Part shown: piece by piece, positions 46,225 to 54,877 of the stretch
How the letters are laid out: the number at the start of each line of letters is the position of its first letter
How positions within the stretch are numbered: position 1 is the first letter of the stretch
Assembly (NCBI RefSeq): GCF_030518195.1
Contig: NZ_JAULSC010000009.1
Coordinates: 81,280-145,279 of the forward strand
Length of the DNA: 64,000 nt
Direction: 5' to 3'
Source: Nocardioides cremeus
Lineage (GTDB): Bacteria > Actinomycetota > Actinomycetes > Propionibacteriales > Nocardioidaceae
Program-made: the position numbers and the translations under genes
The notes under the pieces: model-generated
Told to the model about the DNA's origin: nothing
The model's input: the letters and a program-made list of their open reading frames with translations, nothing else
Databases searched by the model: none

Positions 46225-47691
46225 CTACCAGGCCTGCAGCGCCGCGGTACGCCGCGAGGCCTCGGCCACCTCGGCTGCCTTGAGCGCCGACTCGTCGAGG
46301 CGGCCGTGCTCGGCCCACCAGCGCTGCCCGGCCTCGGGCAGGGTGTGGATCGGGTCGTAGTACTCGTAGGTGCGCTCGAGGGCCTGGGCGTCGTCGGCCT
46401 CGATGGAGGTGCGGTAGTTCTTGGTCCAGTAGGAGATGCCGCGCTCGGTGTCGTAGTCGGCGAGCTGGTGCACCCAGCGCTTGCCCACGAACGGCACGTC
46501 GCAGACGATCCGCGGCGTCGCGAAGCCCGGCAGGTAGCCCATGATGTGGTGCTGCAGGCGCTGGGCGTCGGCGACCGAGACCCGCCAGTGCTCCGAGTAC
46601 GGGATCATGTCGCACATGTAGAAGTAGTAGGGCATGATCTGCGCGCCGTCGAGCAGCGAGAAGCACAGGTCGAGCAGCGCGTGCGGGTCGGCGTTGACAC
46701 CGTTGAGCAGCACGCCCTGGTTGCGCACGTCGCGTACGCCGGCATCCAGCATCGCCCGCGATGCCTCGGCGACCAGCGGGGTGATCGACTGGGCGTGGTT
46801 GGCGTGGGTGTGGATCGCCAGCGAGACGCCGCGTGATCGGGCGGTCCCGGCCACGCGCGACATGCCCTCGACGACCTCTGGCTGCAGCCAGTGCTGGGGC
46901 AGCCCGACCAGGGCCTTGGTGGCCAGGCGGATGTCGCGCACGTTCTCGATCTCGAGCACCGAGGTCAGGAACGCCTCGAGGCGGGGCCACGGCATGTTGG
47001 CCACGTCGCCGCCGGAGACCACCACGTCGCGCACCGACGGGGTGCGACGCAGGTAGTCGAGCATGTCGCCGATGCGGTCGTTGGGCTTGCCGGCGAACTT
47101 GAGCTTCTCGACGACCGGCGTCGAGTTGCCGACCAGGTCCATGCGCGTGCAGTGCCCGCAGTACTGCGGGCAGGTCGGCAGCAGCTCGGCGAGCACCTTG
47201 GTGGGGTAGCGGTGGGTCAGACCCTCGGTGGCCCACATGTCGTGCTCGTGCAGCGAGTCGCGGGTGGCGTGCGGGTGGGAGGCCCAGTCGGTGCGGCGGT
47301 CGGAGAAGACCGGCAGCATGTAGTGGCGCACCGGGTCGGCGTAGAACGCCTCGGTGAACGAGCCCGGCCCGGTCGGCTCGGCGAACGGCACCATCGTGTT
47401 GAGCATCTGCGGCGGCACCAGCATCGACATGGTGGCCCGCTCGGCCTGGTCGCGCTCGAGGTCGGCGTAGAAGCGCTCGTCGAGCAGGTCGCCCATCAGC
47501 TCGCGCAGCTGGCGCACGTTCTTGACGCAGTGCGCGCGCTGCCACTGCACCGAGGCCCAGTCGGCGGCGGTGACGTCGCGCCACCCCGGGAAGCGGGTCC
47601 AGTCGGGCTCGACCAGCTCGGGTCGCCGGTACGGGTAGGGCTGCCCGGTGGCGTCCTCGACCAGGGACGCGATGGAGGTCTCGATGCTCAT
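46225..47691 (-). CDS. KamA family radical SAM enzyme (lysine 2,3-aminomutase-like)
   Basis: 488 residues. The radical SAM cluster motif CxxxCxxC is Cys174, Cys178, Cys181 (CPQYCGHC), followed by an Arg (CTRMD) that in lysine 2,3-aminomutase binds the substrate carboxylate. A PLP-binding Lys404 lies in CDVPFVGK, where the family has PGGGGK. GVLLNGVNAD and YYFYMCDMIPYSEHWR match the substrate region. It should move an amino group from C2 to C3 of an amino acid; the altered PLP motif makes lysine uncertain as substrate. ATG 47691 is preferred; CATCGT (minus, 47699-47704) lies 7 bases upstream. It follows the acetyltransferase operon by 79 bases. Confidence 0.88.
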   Translation of the reverse strand: MSIETSIASLVEDATGQPYPYRRPELVEPDWTRFPGWRDVTAADWASVQWQRAHCVKNVRQLRELMGDLLDERFYADLERDQAERATMSMLVPPQMLNTMVPFAEPTGPGSFTEAFYADPVRHYMLPVFSDRRTDWASHPHATRDSLHEHDMWATEGLTHRYPTKVLAELLPTCPQYCGHCTRMDLVGNSTPVVEKLKFAGKPNDRIGDMLDYLRRTPSVRDVVVSGGDVANMPWPRLEAFLTSVLEIENVRDIRLATKALVGLPQHWLQPEVVEGMSRVAGTARSRGVSLAIHTHANHAQSITPLVAEASRAMLDAGVRDVRNQGVLLNGVNADPHALLDLCFSLLDGAQIMPYYFYMCDMIPYSEHWRVSVADAQRLQHHIMGYLPGFATPRIVCDVPFVGKRWVHQLADYDTERGISYWTKNYRTSIEADDAQALERTYEYYDPIHTLPEAGQRWWAEHGRLDESALKAAEVAEASRRTAALQAW

Positions 47692-47770
47692 GAGAGCAAC
47701 GATGCCAGAAGGATCTGCGGGATGTCGAACGAACCGCCGCAAGATCTTTCGTCCTGGGGGTGGATGGGCG

Positions 47771-48400
47771 TCAGGCCAGGGCGCTGGCCTCCAGCGTGCG
47801 GCGTACGACGGGGTCGTCGCCGGCCAGCCCGTAGCGGTGCTGGTAGGCGCCGCGGACGATGTCGGCCACCGGCGGTCGCACCCAGGCGCCCAGGGTGCGG
47901 CACATCAGCCGCATCGGCGGCGCGTGGCCCTCGAGGCCACCGTCGTGCGGCGGGCGGTACTCCGCGACCGGCAGCAGCTCGCCGGCGTTGCGCTCGTAGA
48001 AGCGGATGCGGCGCTGGTGCTCGAGGACGTGGTCGGGGCCCAGGCCCGGCTCGTCGGGGTCCTCGACGTCCCAGACCAGCAGCGAGCCGCCCTCGCGCGA
48101 CAGCTGCGCGGCGAGCTGCTCGAGCATCGCCGAGCCGGTGCCGCCGCCGCGCGCGCCCACGGCGTAGTAGCGCAGGAACGTCCAGCCGGTGCTGCCGAGC
48201 TCGCGCACCACCGCGAGCCCCTCGGGCCGGTCGTGGGTGTCGAGGCGCACCAGCACCCGATCGACGAGCAGGTCGTCGAAGGGGACCCGCAGGTCCTCGG
48301 GGAACGCCGCGTCGTAGATCTCCTGCACCAGCGCCAGCTGGTCGGCCGTCAGTGTCGCGGCCTCCACCAGCGGGTGGTCGTCCTGGGGCTGCACGATCAT
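47771..48400 (-). CDS. GNAT family acetyltransferase
   Basis: A 209-residue protein with the GNAT acetyl-CoA-binding loop in YYAVGARGGGTGSAMLEQL (near 83-101), followed by LLVWDVEDP and RIRFYERN, which are typical of motif B. The substrate is unknown. The ATG overlaps the stop of the amidohydrolase by 4 bases (ATGA). The gene lies directly before the KamA-like gene. Methanogens and some bacteria pair a lysine aminomutase with a beta-lysine acetyltransferase to make an osmolyte, so this is one possible role; the other operon members argue for something different. Confidence 0.85.
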   Translation of the reverse strand: MIVQPQDDHPLVEAATLTADQLALVQEIYDAAFPEDLRVPFDDLLVDRVLVRLDTHDRPEGLAVVRELGSTGWTFLRYYAVGARGGGTGSAMLEQLAAQLSREGGSLLVWDVEDPDEPGLGPDHVLEHQRRIRFYERNAGELLPVAEYRPPHDGGLEGHAPPMRLMCRTLGAWVRPPVADIVRGAYQHRYGLAGDDPVVRRTLEASALA

Positions 48401-50010
48401 GCTTCCCACACCACCTCTCCTCCCAGGAAGGTACGCAGCACGCTGATGTCGCGGATCACCCGAGGGGAGACGGTGGCCGGGTCGTCGTCGAGCACGACGA
48501 GGTCGGCGAGCCTGCCGGGCGCGATGGTGCCCTTGTCGTGCTCCTGGTGCGAGGCGTGCGCCGAGCCGAGCGTGTACGCCGTCAGCGCCTCGAGGCCGCT
48601 GATCGCCTCCTCGGGCCCGCACTCCTGGCCGGAGTCGGTGCGCCGGTTGACCATGTCGTGGATGCCCTTCAGCGGGGTGCCGTCGACCACCGGGCGGTCG
48701 GAGCTGCCGGGCGCGACGATGCCGGCGTCGAGCAGCGAGCGGTAGCGGTAGATCCACGAGGCCCGCTGCGGCCCGAGCGCGCGCAGCATCCCGTCGCCGA
48801 TCTCGCCGACGAAGCGCCCCTGCGGCACCGGCACCACGCCCAGGGCCGCGGCCCGGGCGACCTGGTCGGGTCGCGAGACCCCGAAGTGCTCGATGCGGTG
48901 GCGCACGTCGTCGCGCGGCCAGCGCCGCTGGGCCTCGTCGTAGGCGTCGAGCACCAGGTCGATGGCCGCGTCGCCGATCGCGTGCGCCGCGACCCGCCAC
49001 CCCGACCGGTGCGCTCCGAGGATCCGCTCACGCAGCGCGTCGGCGTCGTCCTGGAGGTAGCCCTTCTCGCCGGGGGTGTCGGCGAACTCGTCGGTGAGCG
49101 CGCAGGTGTGCCCGATCAGCGAGCCGTCGGAGAAGATCTTCACCGGCCCGAGGCGCAGGCGGTCGTCGCCGAGGCCGGTGCGGATGCCGAGGTCGAGCCC
49201 GAGCCCCAGGTCGTCGTCGGCGTGGCCCTGCAGGGGGCGCAGCGCGTCGGCGGCCACCATCAGCTCCACCCGCAGCGGCAGCCGGCCCTGCGCCCGCGCC
49301 TCCTGGTACGCCGCGACCTCGACCGGGCTGCGTCCGATCCACCCGCCGCCGACGCCGGCCTCGACCACCGAGGTCAGGCCCTGGCTCAGGTAGACCTGCC
49401 CGGCCCGCTCGATCGCGTCGACCAGCCCGGCCACGGGGTAGGGGAGCACCAGCTCGTTGACCAGGTGCTGGGCCTGCTCCTGCAGCAGGCCGGTGGGCCG
49501 CCCGACGGCGTCGACGACGACGCGCCCGCCGGGCACCTCCACCGCCGAGCCGCCCAGCCCCAGGTCGTCGAGCAGGGCGCTGCTGACCACGCACATGTGC
49601 CCCGAGGTGTGCCGCAGCCAGACCCGCCGGCCACCGGCGGCCCGGTCGAGCCCGTCGCGGTCGGGGTGCGCCCCGAGCTTGTTCTCGTCGTAGCCGGCGC
49701 CGACCACCCACGCGTCGGGCGGCAGGTCGCGGGCCCGGGCGGCCACGGCGTCGTACACCGCCTGGAGGCTGGGCAGGCGCAGGTCGAGCTCGTCGAGGGA
49801 CTGGCCGAACCAGGCCATGTGGTTGTGGGCGTCGTGGAAGCCGGGGGCGACCACGGCGCCGTCGAGGTCGAGCACCCGGTGGGCGGCCACGTCGTCGTCG
49901 ACGGCCACCACCCTGTCGCGCCAGATCGCCACGCTGCGGGCGACGTGGTCGCGTCCCGGGCCCTCGAGCGTGCGGACCCGGGCGTTGGTGAGCAGCAGGT
50001 CGGCCTTCAC
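48397..50010 (-). CDS. Amidohydrolase family protein (YtcJ-like)
   Basis: A 537-residue metal-dependent hydrolase with a TIM barrel. The metal-binding HxH is His62-Asn-His64 in GFHDAHNHM. Further ligands lie in VAAHAIGDAAIDLVLDA and HRIEHFGVSRPDQ. The C-terminal ASHQEHDKGTIAPGRLADLVVLDDDP closes the small beta domain. YtcJ-like enzymes hydrolyse cyclic amides or N-acyl bonds; the substrate is unknown. The GTG start has GGAGG 6 bases upstream and overlaps the ligase stop by 4 bases. Confidence 0.88.
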   Translation of the reverse strand: MKADLLLTNARVRTLEGPGRDHVARSVAIWRDRVVAVDDDVAAHRVLDLDGAVVAPGFHDAHNHMAWFGQSLDELDLRLPSLQAVYDAVAARARDLPPDAWVVGAGYDENKLGAHPDRDGLDRAAGGRRVWLRHTSGHMCVVSSALLDDLGLGGSAVEVPGGRVVVDAVGRPTGLLQEQAQHLVNELVLPYPVAGLVDAIERAGQVYLSQGLTSVVEAGVGGGWIGRSPVEVAAYQEARAQGRLPLRVELMVAADALRPLQGHADDDLGLGLDLGIRTGLGDDRLRLGPVKIFSDGSLIGHTCALTDEFADTPGEKGYLQDDADALRERILGAHRSGWRVAAHAIGDAAIDLVLDAYDEAQRRWPRDDVRHRIEHFGVSRPDQVARAAALGVVPVPQGRFVGEIGDGMLRALGPQRASWIYRYRSLLDAGIVAPGSSDRPVVDGTPLKGIHDMVNRRTDSGQECGPEEAISGLEALTAYTLGSAHASHQEHDKGTIAPGRLADLVVLDDDPATVSPRVIRDISVLRTFLGGEVVWEA

Positions 50011-51485
50011 CGGGTTCCTCCCGTCGTGCCGGGCACCGCGACCCGGGCGGCCTCGGCGCGAAGCCTTGCCTTCTCGACGCGGTGCGAGGCGGTCAGCGGC
50101 AGCTCCTCGCGCAGCGCCCAGCGGCTGGGCACCTTGAACGGCGCGAGCCGCTGCGCGCACCACTGCGCCAGCTCGTGCTCGTCGGCCCCGGGGGCCACCA
50201 CGAAGGCCATCACCTCCTCGCCGCGCACGTCGTCGGGCACCCCGACGACGGCCGCGAGGCGCACGGCCGGGTGGGCGAGCAGGACCTCCTCGACCTCGAC
50301 CGCCGCGATGTTCTCGCCGCTGCGGCGGATCATGTCCTTGAGCCGCCCGGTCAGGTAGACCCGACCGGCGTCGTCGAGGCGGGCCAGGTCGCCGGTGGGG
50401 AACCAGCCGTCGGCGTCGAAGGGCGGCTCGAGCCCCAGGTAGCCCAGCATCATGCCGGGCCCGCGCAGCCACAGCTGGCCCTGGTCGTCGAGCCGGACCT
50501 CGCGGTGCGCCGCCGGGCGGCCCAGGCACCCGGTGCCGACCAGGGCGGCGTGCTCCTCGGCGCCCACCCGGATGTCGGCGCCGGTCTCGGTCATCCCGAA
50601 CGCCTCGTACCAGCCCACGCCCCACCGGGCCTCGAGCTCGGCGTGCAGCGCCGGCGGGATGGCCGAGCACTGCACGGCGCGCACGGCGTGCTCGCGGTCG
50701 AGCGGGTCGGGCGGCATCCGCAGCAGCAGGGTCGGCATCGAGGCCAGGCAGTAGAAGTAGGTGACCCGGTGCTCGCGCACCTTGGCCCAGAAGGACGAGG
50801 GGTGGAAGCCGTCGAGGGCGACCAGGTGGGCGCCGGCCATCAGCGCGGCCGCGACGTTCCACTGCGGGTCGACGTAGTGGAACGGCTGCGCGGTCAGCAT
50901 CACGTCGTCGGCGCCCAGGTGGGGGAACTCTTCGACCATCGAGCCGCCCAGGGTCGTCCAGTAGCGGTGGGTGAGCAGGCAGCCCTTTGGCCGTCCGGTG
51001 GTGCCGGAGGTGTACTGCACGTTGACGACCGCGTCGGGGTCGTCGGCCGCCGGCGCCGGCTCGGCCGGCGCCTGCAGGTCGGCGGGGGAGAGCACCTCGA
51101 GACCACCGGTCAGGTCGGCGGCGCTGCGCACCAGCTCGTGGTGCTCGGGCGCGGCCACCACCAGCCGCGCTCCGGAGTCGGCCAGCACGTGGCCCAGGTC
51201 GTCGTGGCGGTAGCGCACGTTGAGCGGCACCGTGGCGGCGCCCAGCCGCTGCAGCGCCAGCCACACCAGCGGCGAGTCGGCGGTGTTGCCGAGCATCACC
51301 CCGACGCGGTCGCCGGCGCCGACACCGCGCGCGGCGAGGGCGGCGGCGTACGCCGCGCTGGTGGCGGCGACCTCACCGAAGCTCCAGGTGGTGCAGGCAC
51401 CCGGGCCCAGGTCGAAGGTCCAGGCCGGCCGGTCGGGCCAGCGCCGGGCGGCCTCCTCGAGGTGGCCGACGAGGGTCTCAGCCAC
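50007..51485 (-). CDS. AMP-dependent acyl-CoA synthetase/ligase
   Basis: A 492-residue ANL-superfamily enzyme that activates a carboxylic acid to an acyl-adenylate and then the CoA thioester. The P-loop motif is VQYTSGTTGRPKGC (near 155-168), the mid motif is YEAFGMTETGA, and WFPTGDLARLDDAGRVYLTGRLKDMIRRSGENIAAVEVEEVL is the hinge region with conserved Asp/Arg/Gly. The catalytic Lys is in SHRVEKARLR near the end. The substrate is unknown. It overlaps the hydratase stop by 8 bases and the amidohydrolase start by 4. Confidence 0.92.
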   Translation of the reverse strand: MAETLVGHLEEAARRWPDRPAWTFDLGPGACTTWSFGEVAATSAAYAAALAARGVGAGDRVGVMLGNTADSPLVWLALQRLGAATVPLNVRYRHDDLGHVLADSGARLVVAAPEHHELVRSAADLTGGLEVLSPADLQAPAEPAPAADDPDAVVNVQYTSGTTGRPKGCLLTHRYWTTLGGSMVEEFPHLGADDVMLTAQPFHYVDPQWNVAAALMAGAHLVALDGFHPSSFWAKVREHRVTYFYCLASMPTLLLRMPPDPLDREHAVRAVQCSAIPPALHAELEARWGVGWYEAFGMTETGADIRVGAEEHAALVGTGCLGRPAAHREVRLDDQGQLWLRGPGMMLGYLGLEPPFDADGWFPTGDLARLDDAGRVYLTGRLKDMIRRSGENIAAVEVEEVLLAHPAVRLAAVVGVPDDVRGEEVMAFVVAPGADEHELAQWCAQRLAPFKVPSRWALREELPLTASHRVEKARLRAEAARVAVPGTTGGTR

Positions 51486-52239
51486 GACCGAACCCCTCCC
51501 GCGGCGCCTCGCCCTCGTCGGAGAGCGAGGTCAGCACGGCGTGCTCGACCTCGCGGCCCATCGCCTCCTCGAGCGTGGAGTCGAGCCCGCCGTCGAGCAC
51601 CCGCTTGGCCAGCGAGAGCGCCAGGGCCGGGCGCCGGGCCATCCGGGTGGCCAGCTCGAGGGCGACCTCCTCGTGGGTGCCGCTCGGCACGGCGCGCGCG
51701 ACCAGCCCCATCGCGGCCGCCTCGCTGCCCGAGACCCGCTCGCCCAGCAGCAGCAGCTCCTTGGCGCGCGCCCAGCCCACCAGCACCGGCAGCAGCCGCG
51801 AGACCCCACCGGTCACCGAGAGGCCGACCGAGACCTCGGGGAAGCCGAACGCGGCGTCCTCGGCGGCCACGACGACGTCGCAGGCCAGCGCGAACTCGCA
51901 GCCGGCGCCGAGGGCGTAGCCGTGCACGGCGGCCACGACCGGGCCGGGGAAGCGGCGTACCAGCCGGGTGACGTCCTGGATCTCCTCGAGCCGCCCGCGG
52001 GTCTGCAGCGGCGTCTCGACCGGCGGCTGGGCCTTGAGGTCGTGGCCCGCGCAGAAGGCCCGACCGCGACCGGCCAGCACCACGGCGCGCGCGTCCTCGG
52101 CGACGGCGCGCTCGAGCGCGGCCACCAGGCCCCGGGTCAGCGCCTCGTCGACGGCGTTGAGCCGCTCGGGCCGGTTGAGGTGGACCAGCGCCACCCCGGG
52201 GCCCGCGGACCTGTCGTGGCTGTACTCGACCGGCTGCAC
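51478..52239 (-). CDS. Enoyl-CoA hydratase/isomerase family protein
   Basis: A 253-residue crotonase-fold enzyme. The CoA-binding segment is CAGHDLKA (63-70) and the oxyanion region is HGYALGAGCEFAL. Both catalytic glutamates of hydratases are present (Glu115 in GCEFA and Glu135 in FPEVSVG), so it should be able to add water to an enoyl-CoA. The frame is open upstream, but the GTG at 52239 has GGAGG 6 bases upstream. It is the first gene of the operon that continues through ligase, amidohydrolase and acetyltransferase, and is divergent from the TetR gene. Confidence 0.9.
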   Translation of the reverse strand: MQPVEYSHDRSAGPGVALVHLNRPERLNAVDEALTRGLVAALERAVAEDARAVVLAGRGRAFCAGHDLKAQPPVETPLQTRGRLEEIQDVTRLVRRFPGPVVAAVHGYALGAGCEFALACDVVVAAEDAAFGFPEVSVGLSVTGGVSRLLPVLVGWARAKELLLLGERVSGSEAAAMGLVARAVPSGTHEEVALELATRMARRPALALSLAKRVLDGGLDSTLEEAMGREVEHAVLTSLSDEGEAPREGFGRG

Positions 52240-52282
52240 CGGCGTCCTCCCTGTGTCAGGGCCCGGCACCGCCGTGGCCTCT

Positions 52283-52298
52283 CGATCGATCGATCGAT
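52283..52298. promoter_or_regulatory. (CGAT)4 palindromic element, probable TetR operator
   Basis: Four tandem CGAT units contain a perfect 14-bp palindrome (52285-52298). The element abuts TAGCAT (52298-52303), the -10 hexamer 6 bases before the TetR ATG. It also abuts TATGCT on the minus strand (52299-52304), a candidate -10 for the hydratase operon. A repressor bound here would cover both promoters. Confidence 0.6.
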
Positions 52299-52309
52299 AG
52301 CATAGGCCC

Positions 52310-52936
52310 ATGACCACCTCCGGCGAACGTGTGCGTCGCGCGGCGCTCGAGCTCTTCGCCGAGCGGGGCTTCCACGGCACCGGCATCCGCCAGCTCGCCG
52401 AGCGGGCCGGGCTCTCGAGCGCGTCGCTCTACCACTACATGGGCACCAAGGAGGACCTGCTCGTCGAGCTGATGCGCACGAGCCTCGACCGGCTGGTGGC
52501 CGCGGCCGACGCCGTGCTGCTCGCCCACGACGACCCCACGTCGCGCCTGGTCGCGCTCGTGCGGCTGCACGTCACCAGCCACGCCGAGCGCCCGCTCGAG
52601 ACGCGCGTGGTCGACGACGAGGTGCACGCCCTGTCGCCGCAGCGGCGAGCCGAGGTGGTCGCGCTGCGCGACCGCTACGAGGCCGCCTGGCGCGAGGTCA
52701 TCGACGACGGCCTGGCCCAGGGCGCGTTCGCCGTGGAGTCCGCGGCCGTGGCCCGACGGGCGCTGCTGGAGATGTGCAGCGGCGTCGCGCGGTGGTTCGA
52801 CCCGGCCGGTCCGACCGCCCTGCCGGCCCTGGCCGAGCAGTACGCGGGGCTCGCGCTGCGCCTGCTCGGGGCCGAGACCGCCACCGACGCGTCGGGGCCA
52901 CGGCGTGTCGACGCCGACACGCCGTCACCTGTCTAG
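52310..52936 (+). CDS. TetR family transcriptional regulator
   Basis: A 208-residue repressor-type regulator. The N-terminal helix-turn-helix is clear (RRAALELFAERGFHGTGIRQLAERAGLSSASLYHYMGTKEDLL, about 7-50). The C-terminal ligand-binding domain is of the kind that in relatives binds acyl-CoA. It is divergent from, and probably controls, the hydratase-ligase-amidohydrolase-acetyltransferase operon through the palindrome between them. The ATG is supported by TAGCAT ending 6 bases upstream, which also implies self-regulation. Confidence 0.93.
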   Translation: MTTSGERVRRAALELFAERGFHGTGIRQLAERAGLSSASLYHYMGTKEDLLVELMRTSLDRLVAAADAVLLAHDDPTSRLVALVRLHVTSHAERPLETRVVDDEVHALSPQRRAEVVALRDRYEAAWREVIDDGLAQGAFAVESAAVARRALLEMCSGVARWFDPAGPTALPALAEQYAGLALRLLGAETATDASGPRRVDADTPSPV

Positions 52937-53296
52937 ATTTCCTGGACCTCGAGAGGTCGGAGCACACCCGTCCTGACCTGCGGTTTTACACGTCTGCGCA
53001 GGTCAGCGACTCCTTGACACCCCTCGACGGACCGCGCCAAGGTGGGCCGTCCGCTCGAGCAGATCGTGGTGAGCGGACCGACGTCCGAGTGGCCGTGTCG
53101 GAGGGTGGGGTGCCAAACACCTGTCCGACACTGTTCGCGGAGGTCGGTCCGCCCCGCGGGAGCGGTCGCGGGAGGATTCCCGAGCCCCCTAGACAACAGC
53201 CCGCCCCGGCAGCCGGTCGTGCACCGGGCTGGACCGAAGGCGCCCGGGATCCTCCCGCACCTCTGCGCACCGCAGGTGGCCCCGTAGCCTGGGACC
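52937..53296. other. 360-base intergenic region before lnt
   Basis: No convincing gene: the open frames (for example 53042-53287) have Arg/Pro-rich shadow-type translation and no start signal. It contains a small hairpin right after the TetR gene (GACCT-CGAG-AGGTC near 52946-52959), the long inverted repeat at 52973-53006, a TTGACA box at 53014-53019 without a matching -10, and TAGCCT (53285-53290) 6 bases before the lnt GTG. Confidence 0.6.
52973..53006. repeat. 10-bp perfect inverted repeat
   Basis: CTGACCTGCG (52973-52982) and CGCAGGTCAG (52997-53006) flank a 14-base T-rich loop. It lies 36 bases after the TetR stop. It could end the TetR transcript, although there is no T-tract after the stem, or be a protein-binding site. 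Confidence 0.55.
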
Positions 53297-54877
53297 GTGC
53301 TCCAGCGCTCGGTCCTCGCCCTGCTCGCCGGCGTCGCCCTGGCGATGGCCTACGAGCCGTTCGCCGTGCCCGTCCTCGTGCCCCTGCTGGTGCCGCTGGC
53401 CGTGGCCGCCCACACGCTGCTGACCCGCGACCTGGGCCTGCGTCGGGCGTTCGTGGTCGGCCTGGCGTTCGGAGTGGGCTTCTACTACGTCCACATCTAC
53501 TGGATGACCACCGTCGCCGTCGCCGCCTGGGTCGGCCTCTCGGCCGTGCAGGCCGTCTTCTACGGCCTGCTGGGCAGCGCGGTGGCACTGGTCTCGCGGC
53601 TCCCGCTGTGGCCGCTGTGGGTGGCCACGTCATGGGTCACCGTCGAGATCTGGCGCAGCGGCTGGCCCTTCAGCGGGATGCCCTGGGGCCGGCTGGGATT
53701 CGCTGTCGTCGACACGCCGGTCGCCGCCACGCTGCCGTACGTCGGCATGGCCGGGGTCACCTTCCTGCTCGCGCTCGCCGGGGCCGCGCTCGCGGCGCTC
53801 GTGGTCGACGCCGGCCGGGAACGGCTGGTCGCGCTCGGCGCCCTGAGCGCGGTCGTCGCCGGCGTGGCCGCGTCGGTGGCGCTGCCGTGGACCAGCCCGA
53901 GCACCGGCACCGCGACCGTGGCCGTGGTGCAGGGCGACGTGCCGGGCCCGGGCAACGACATCCTCTACGACTTCCGCCAGGTCACCGAGAACCACGTGCA
54001 GGCCACGGTCGACCTCGCCGCTGACGTCGCAGCCGGCCGCGAGCCGGCCCCGGACTTCGTGGTGTGGCCCGAGAACTCCACGGCCACCGACCCCTGGCGC
54101 GACCCGCAGACCAACGCCGGCATCCTGCGTGCCACCGAGGCCATCGGCGTGCCGGTGCTCGTCGGGGCCCTGGTCGACGGCCCGCCCGGGGCGGTGCTCA
54201 ACCAGGGCATCGTGTGGGACCCGGTGACCGGGGCGGGGGAGCGCTACACCAAGCGCCACCCGGTCGCCTACGGGGAGTTCATCCCCTTCCGCGGCACCGC
54301 GCTCGAGCTGAGCTTCGGCGACCTGGCACGGATCCAGCGCGACATGCTGGTCGGCACCGGCAAGGAGCCGCTGGGCATCGCCGGCACCCAGGTCGCCGAC
54401 GCGATCTGCTTCGACGTCGCCTACGAGGACGCGATCTACGACCAGGTCTCGCGTGGCGCGGAGCTGCTGAGCGTGCAGACCTCCAACGCGACCTTCATCT
54501 TCTCCCACCAGGTGCAGCAGCAGTTCGCGATGACGCGGCTGCGCGCCCTGGAGACCGGCCGGGCCACCGTGGTGGCCTCGACCAACGGCGTCAGCGGCAT
54601 CATCGGCGCCGACGGCGAGGTGGTCGCGACCGCGGGGCTGCAGGAGACCGCGGTGCTGGTCGAGGAGCTCGACCTGCACGAGGCGCTGACCCCGGCGGTG
54701 CGGATGGGCCGCCTGCCCTGGCAGGTCGCGGTCGCCGCGACCCTCCTGGCCCTGGCCGCCTCCCTTCTTCCGTATCGTCGCGCGCGCCGGGCCCGCCGCA
54801 GCACGCCCGCACCGCGACCCGACGGCGCCCAGGGGCCGTCACGACGAGGAGACGACGCGATGGTCGAGCAGCCGTGA
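53297..54877 (+). CDS. lnt: Apolipoprotein N-acyltransferase Lnt
   Basis: Adds the third acyl chain to the N-terminal Cys of lipoproteins at the outer face of the membrane. 526 residues: six to seven N-terminal helices (1-200), then a nitrilase-fold domain with the catalytic triad Glu259 (WPENST), Lys319 (RYTKRH) and Cys371 (AICFDV), then a final helix. The GTG is supported by TAGCCT (53285-53290) ending 6 bases upstream. Its stop overlaps the mannosyltransferase GTG by 4 bases. In mycobacteria the two activities are joined in one Ppm1 polypeptide; here they are separate but coupled. Confidence 0.94.
   Translation: MLQRSVLALLAGVALAMAYEPFAVPVLVPLLVPLAVAAHTLLTRDLGLRRAFVVGLAFGVGFYYVHIYWMTTVAVAAWVGLSAVQAVFYGLLGSAVALVSRLPLWPLWVATSWVTVEIWRSGWPFSGMPWGRLGFAVVDTPVAATLPYVGMAGVTFLLALAGAALAALVVDAGRERLVALGALSAVVAGVAASVALPWTSPSTGTATVAVVQGDVPGPGNDILYDFRQVTENHVQATVDLAADVAAGREPAPDFVVWPENSTATDPWRDPQTNAGILRATEAIGVPVLVGALVDGPPGAVLNQGIVWDPVTGAGERYTKRHPVAYGEFIPFRGTALELSFGDLARIQRDMLVGTGKEPLGIAGTQVADAICFDVAYEDAIYDQVSRGAELLSVQTSNATFIFSHQVQQQFAMTRLRALETGRATVVASTNGVSGIIGADGEVVATAGLQETAVLVEELDLHEALTPAVRMGRLPWQVAVAATLLALAASLLPYRRARRARRSTPAPRPDGAQGPSRRGDDAMVEQP

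Noticed and set aside
47692..47742. A longer N-terminus for the KamA-like protein from 47742
   Set aside because: The extra 17 residues are basic and unlike family starts. ATG 47691 gives a normal start with a near-consensus hexamer 7 bases upstream.
46891..50358. A 1155-codon plus-strand open frame across the KamA, GNAT and amidohydrolase region
   Set aside because: It runs antisense to at least three genes with clear motifs, and its translation is low-complexity. It is a GC-driven shadow frame.
53042..53287. An 81-codon open frame in the tetR-lnt gap
   Set aside because: There is no ribosome-binding site or -10 hexamer at the right place, and the translation is Arg/Pro-rich like neighbouring shadow frames.
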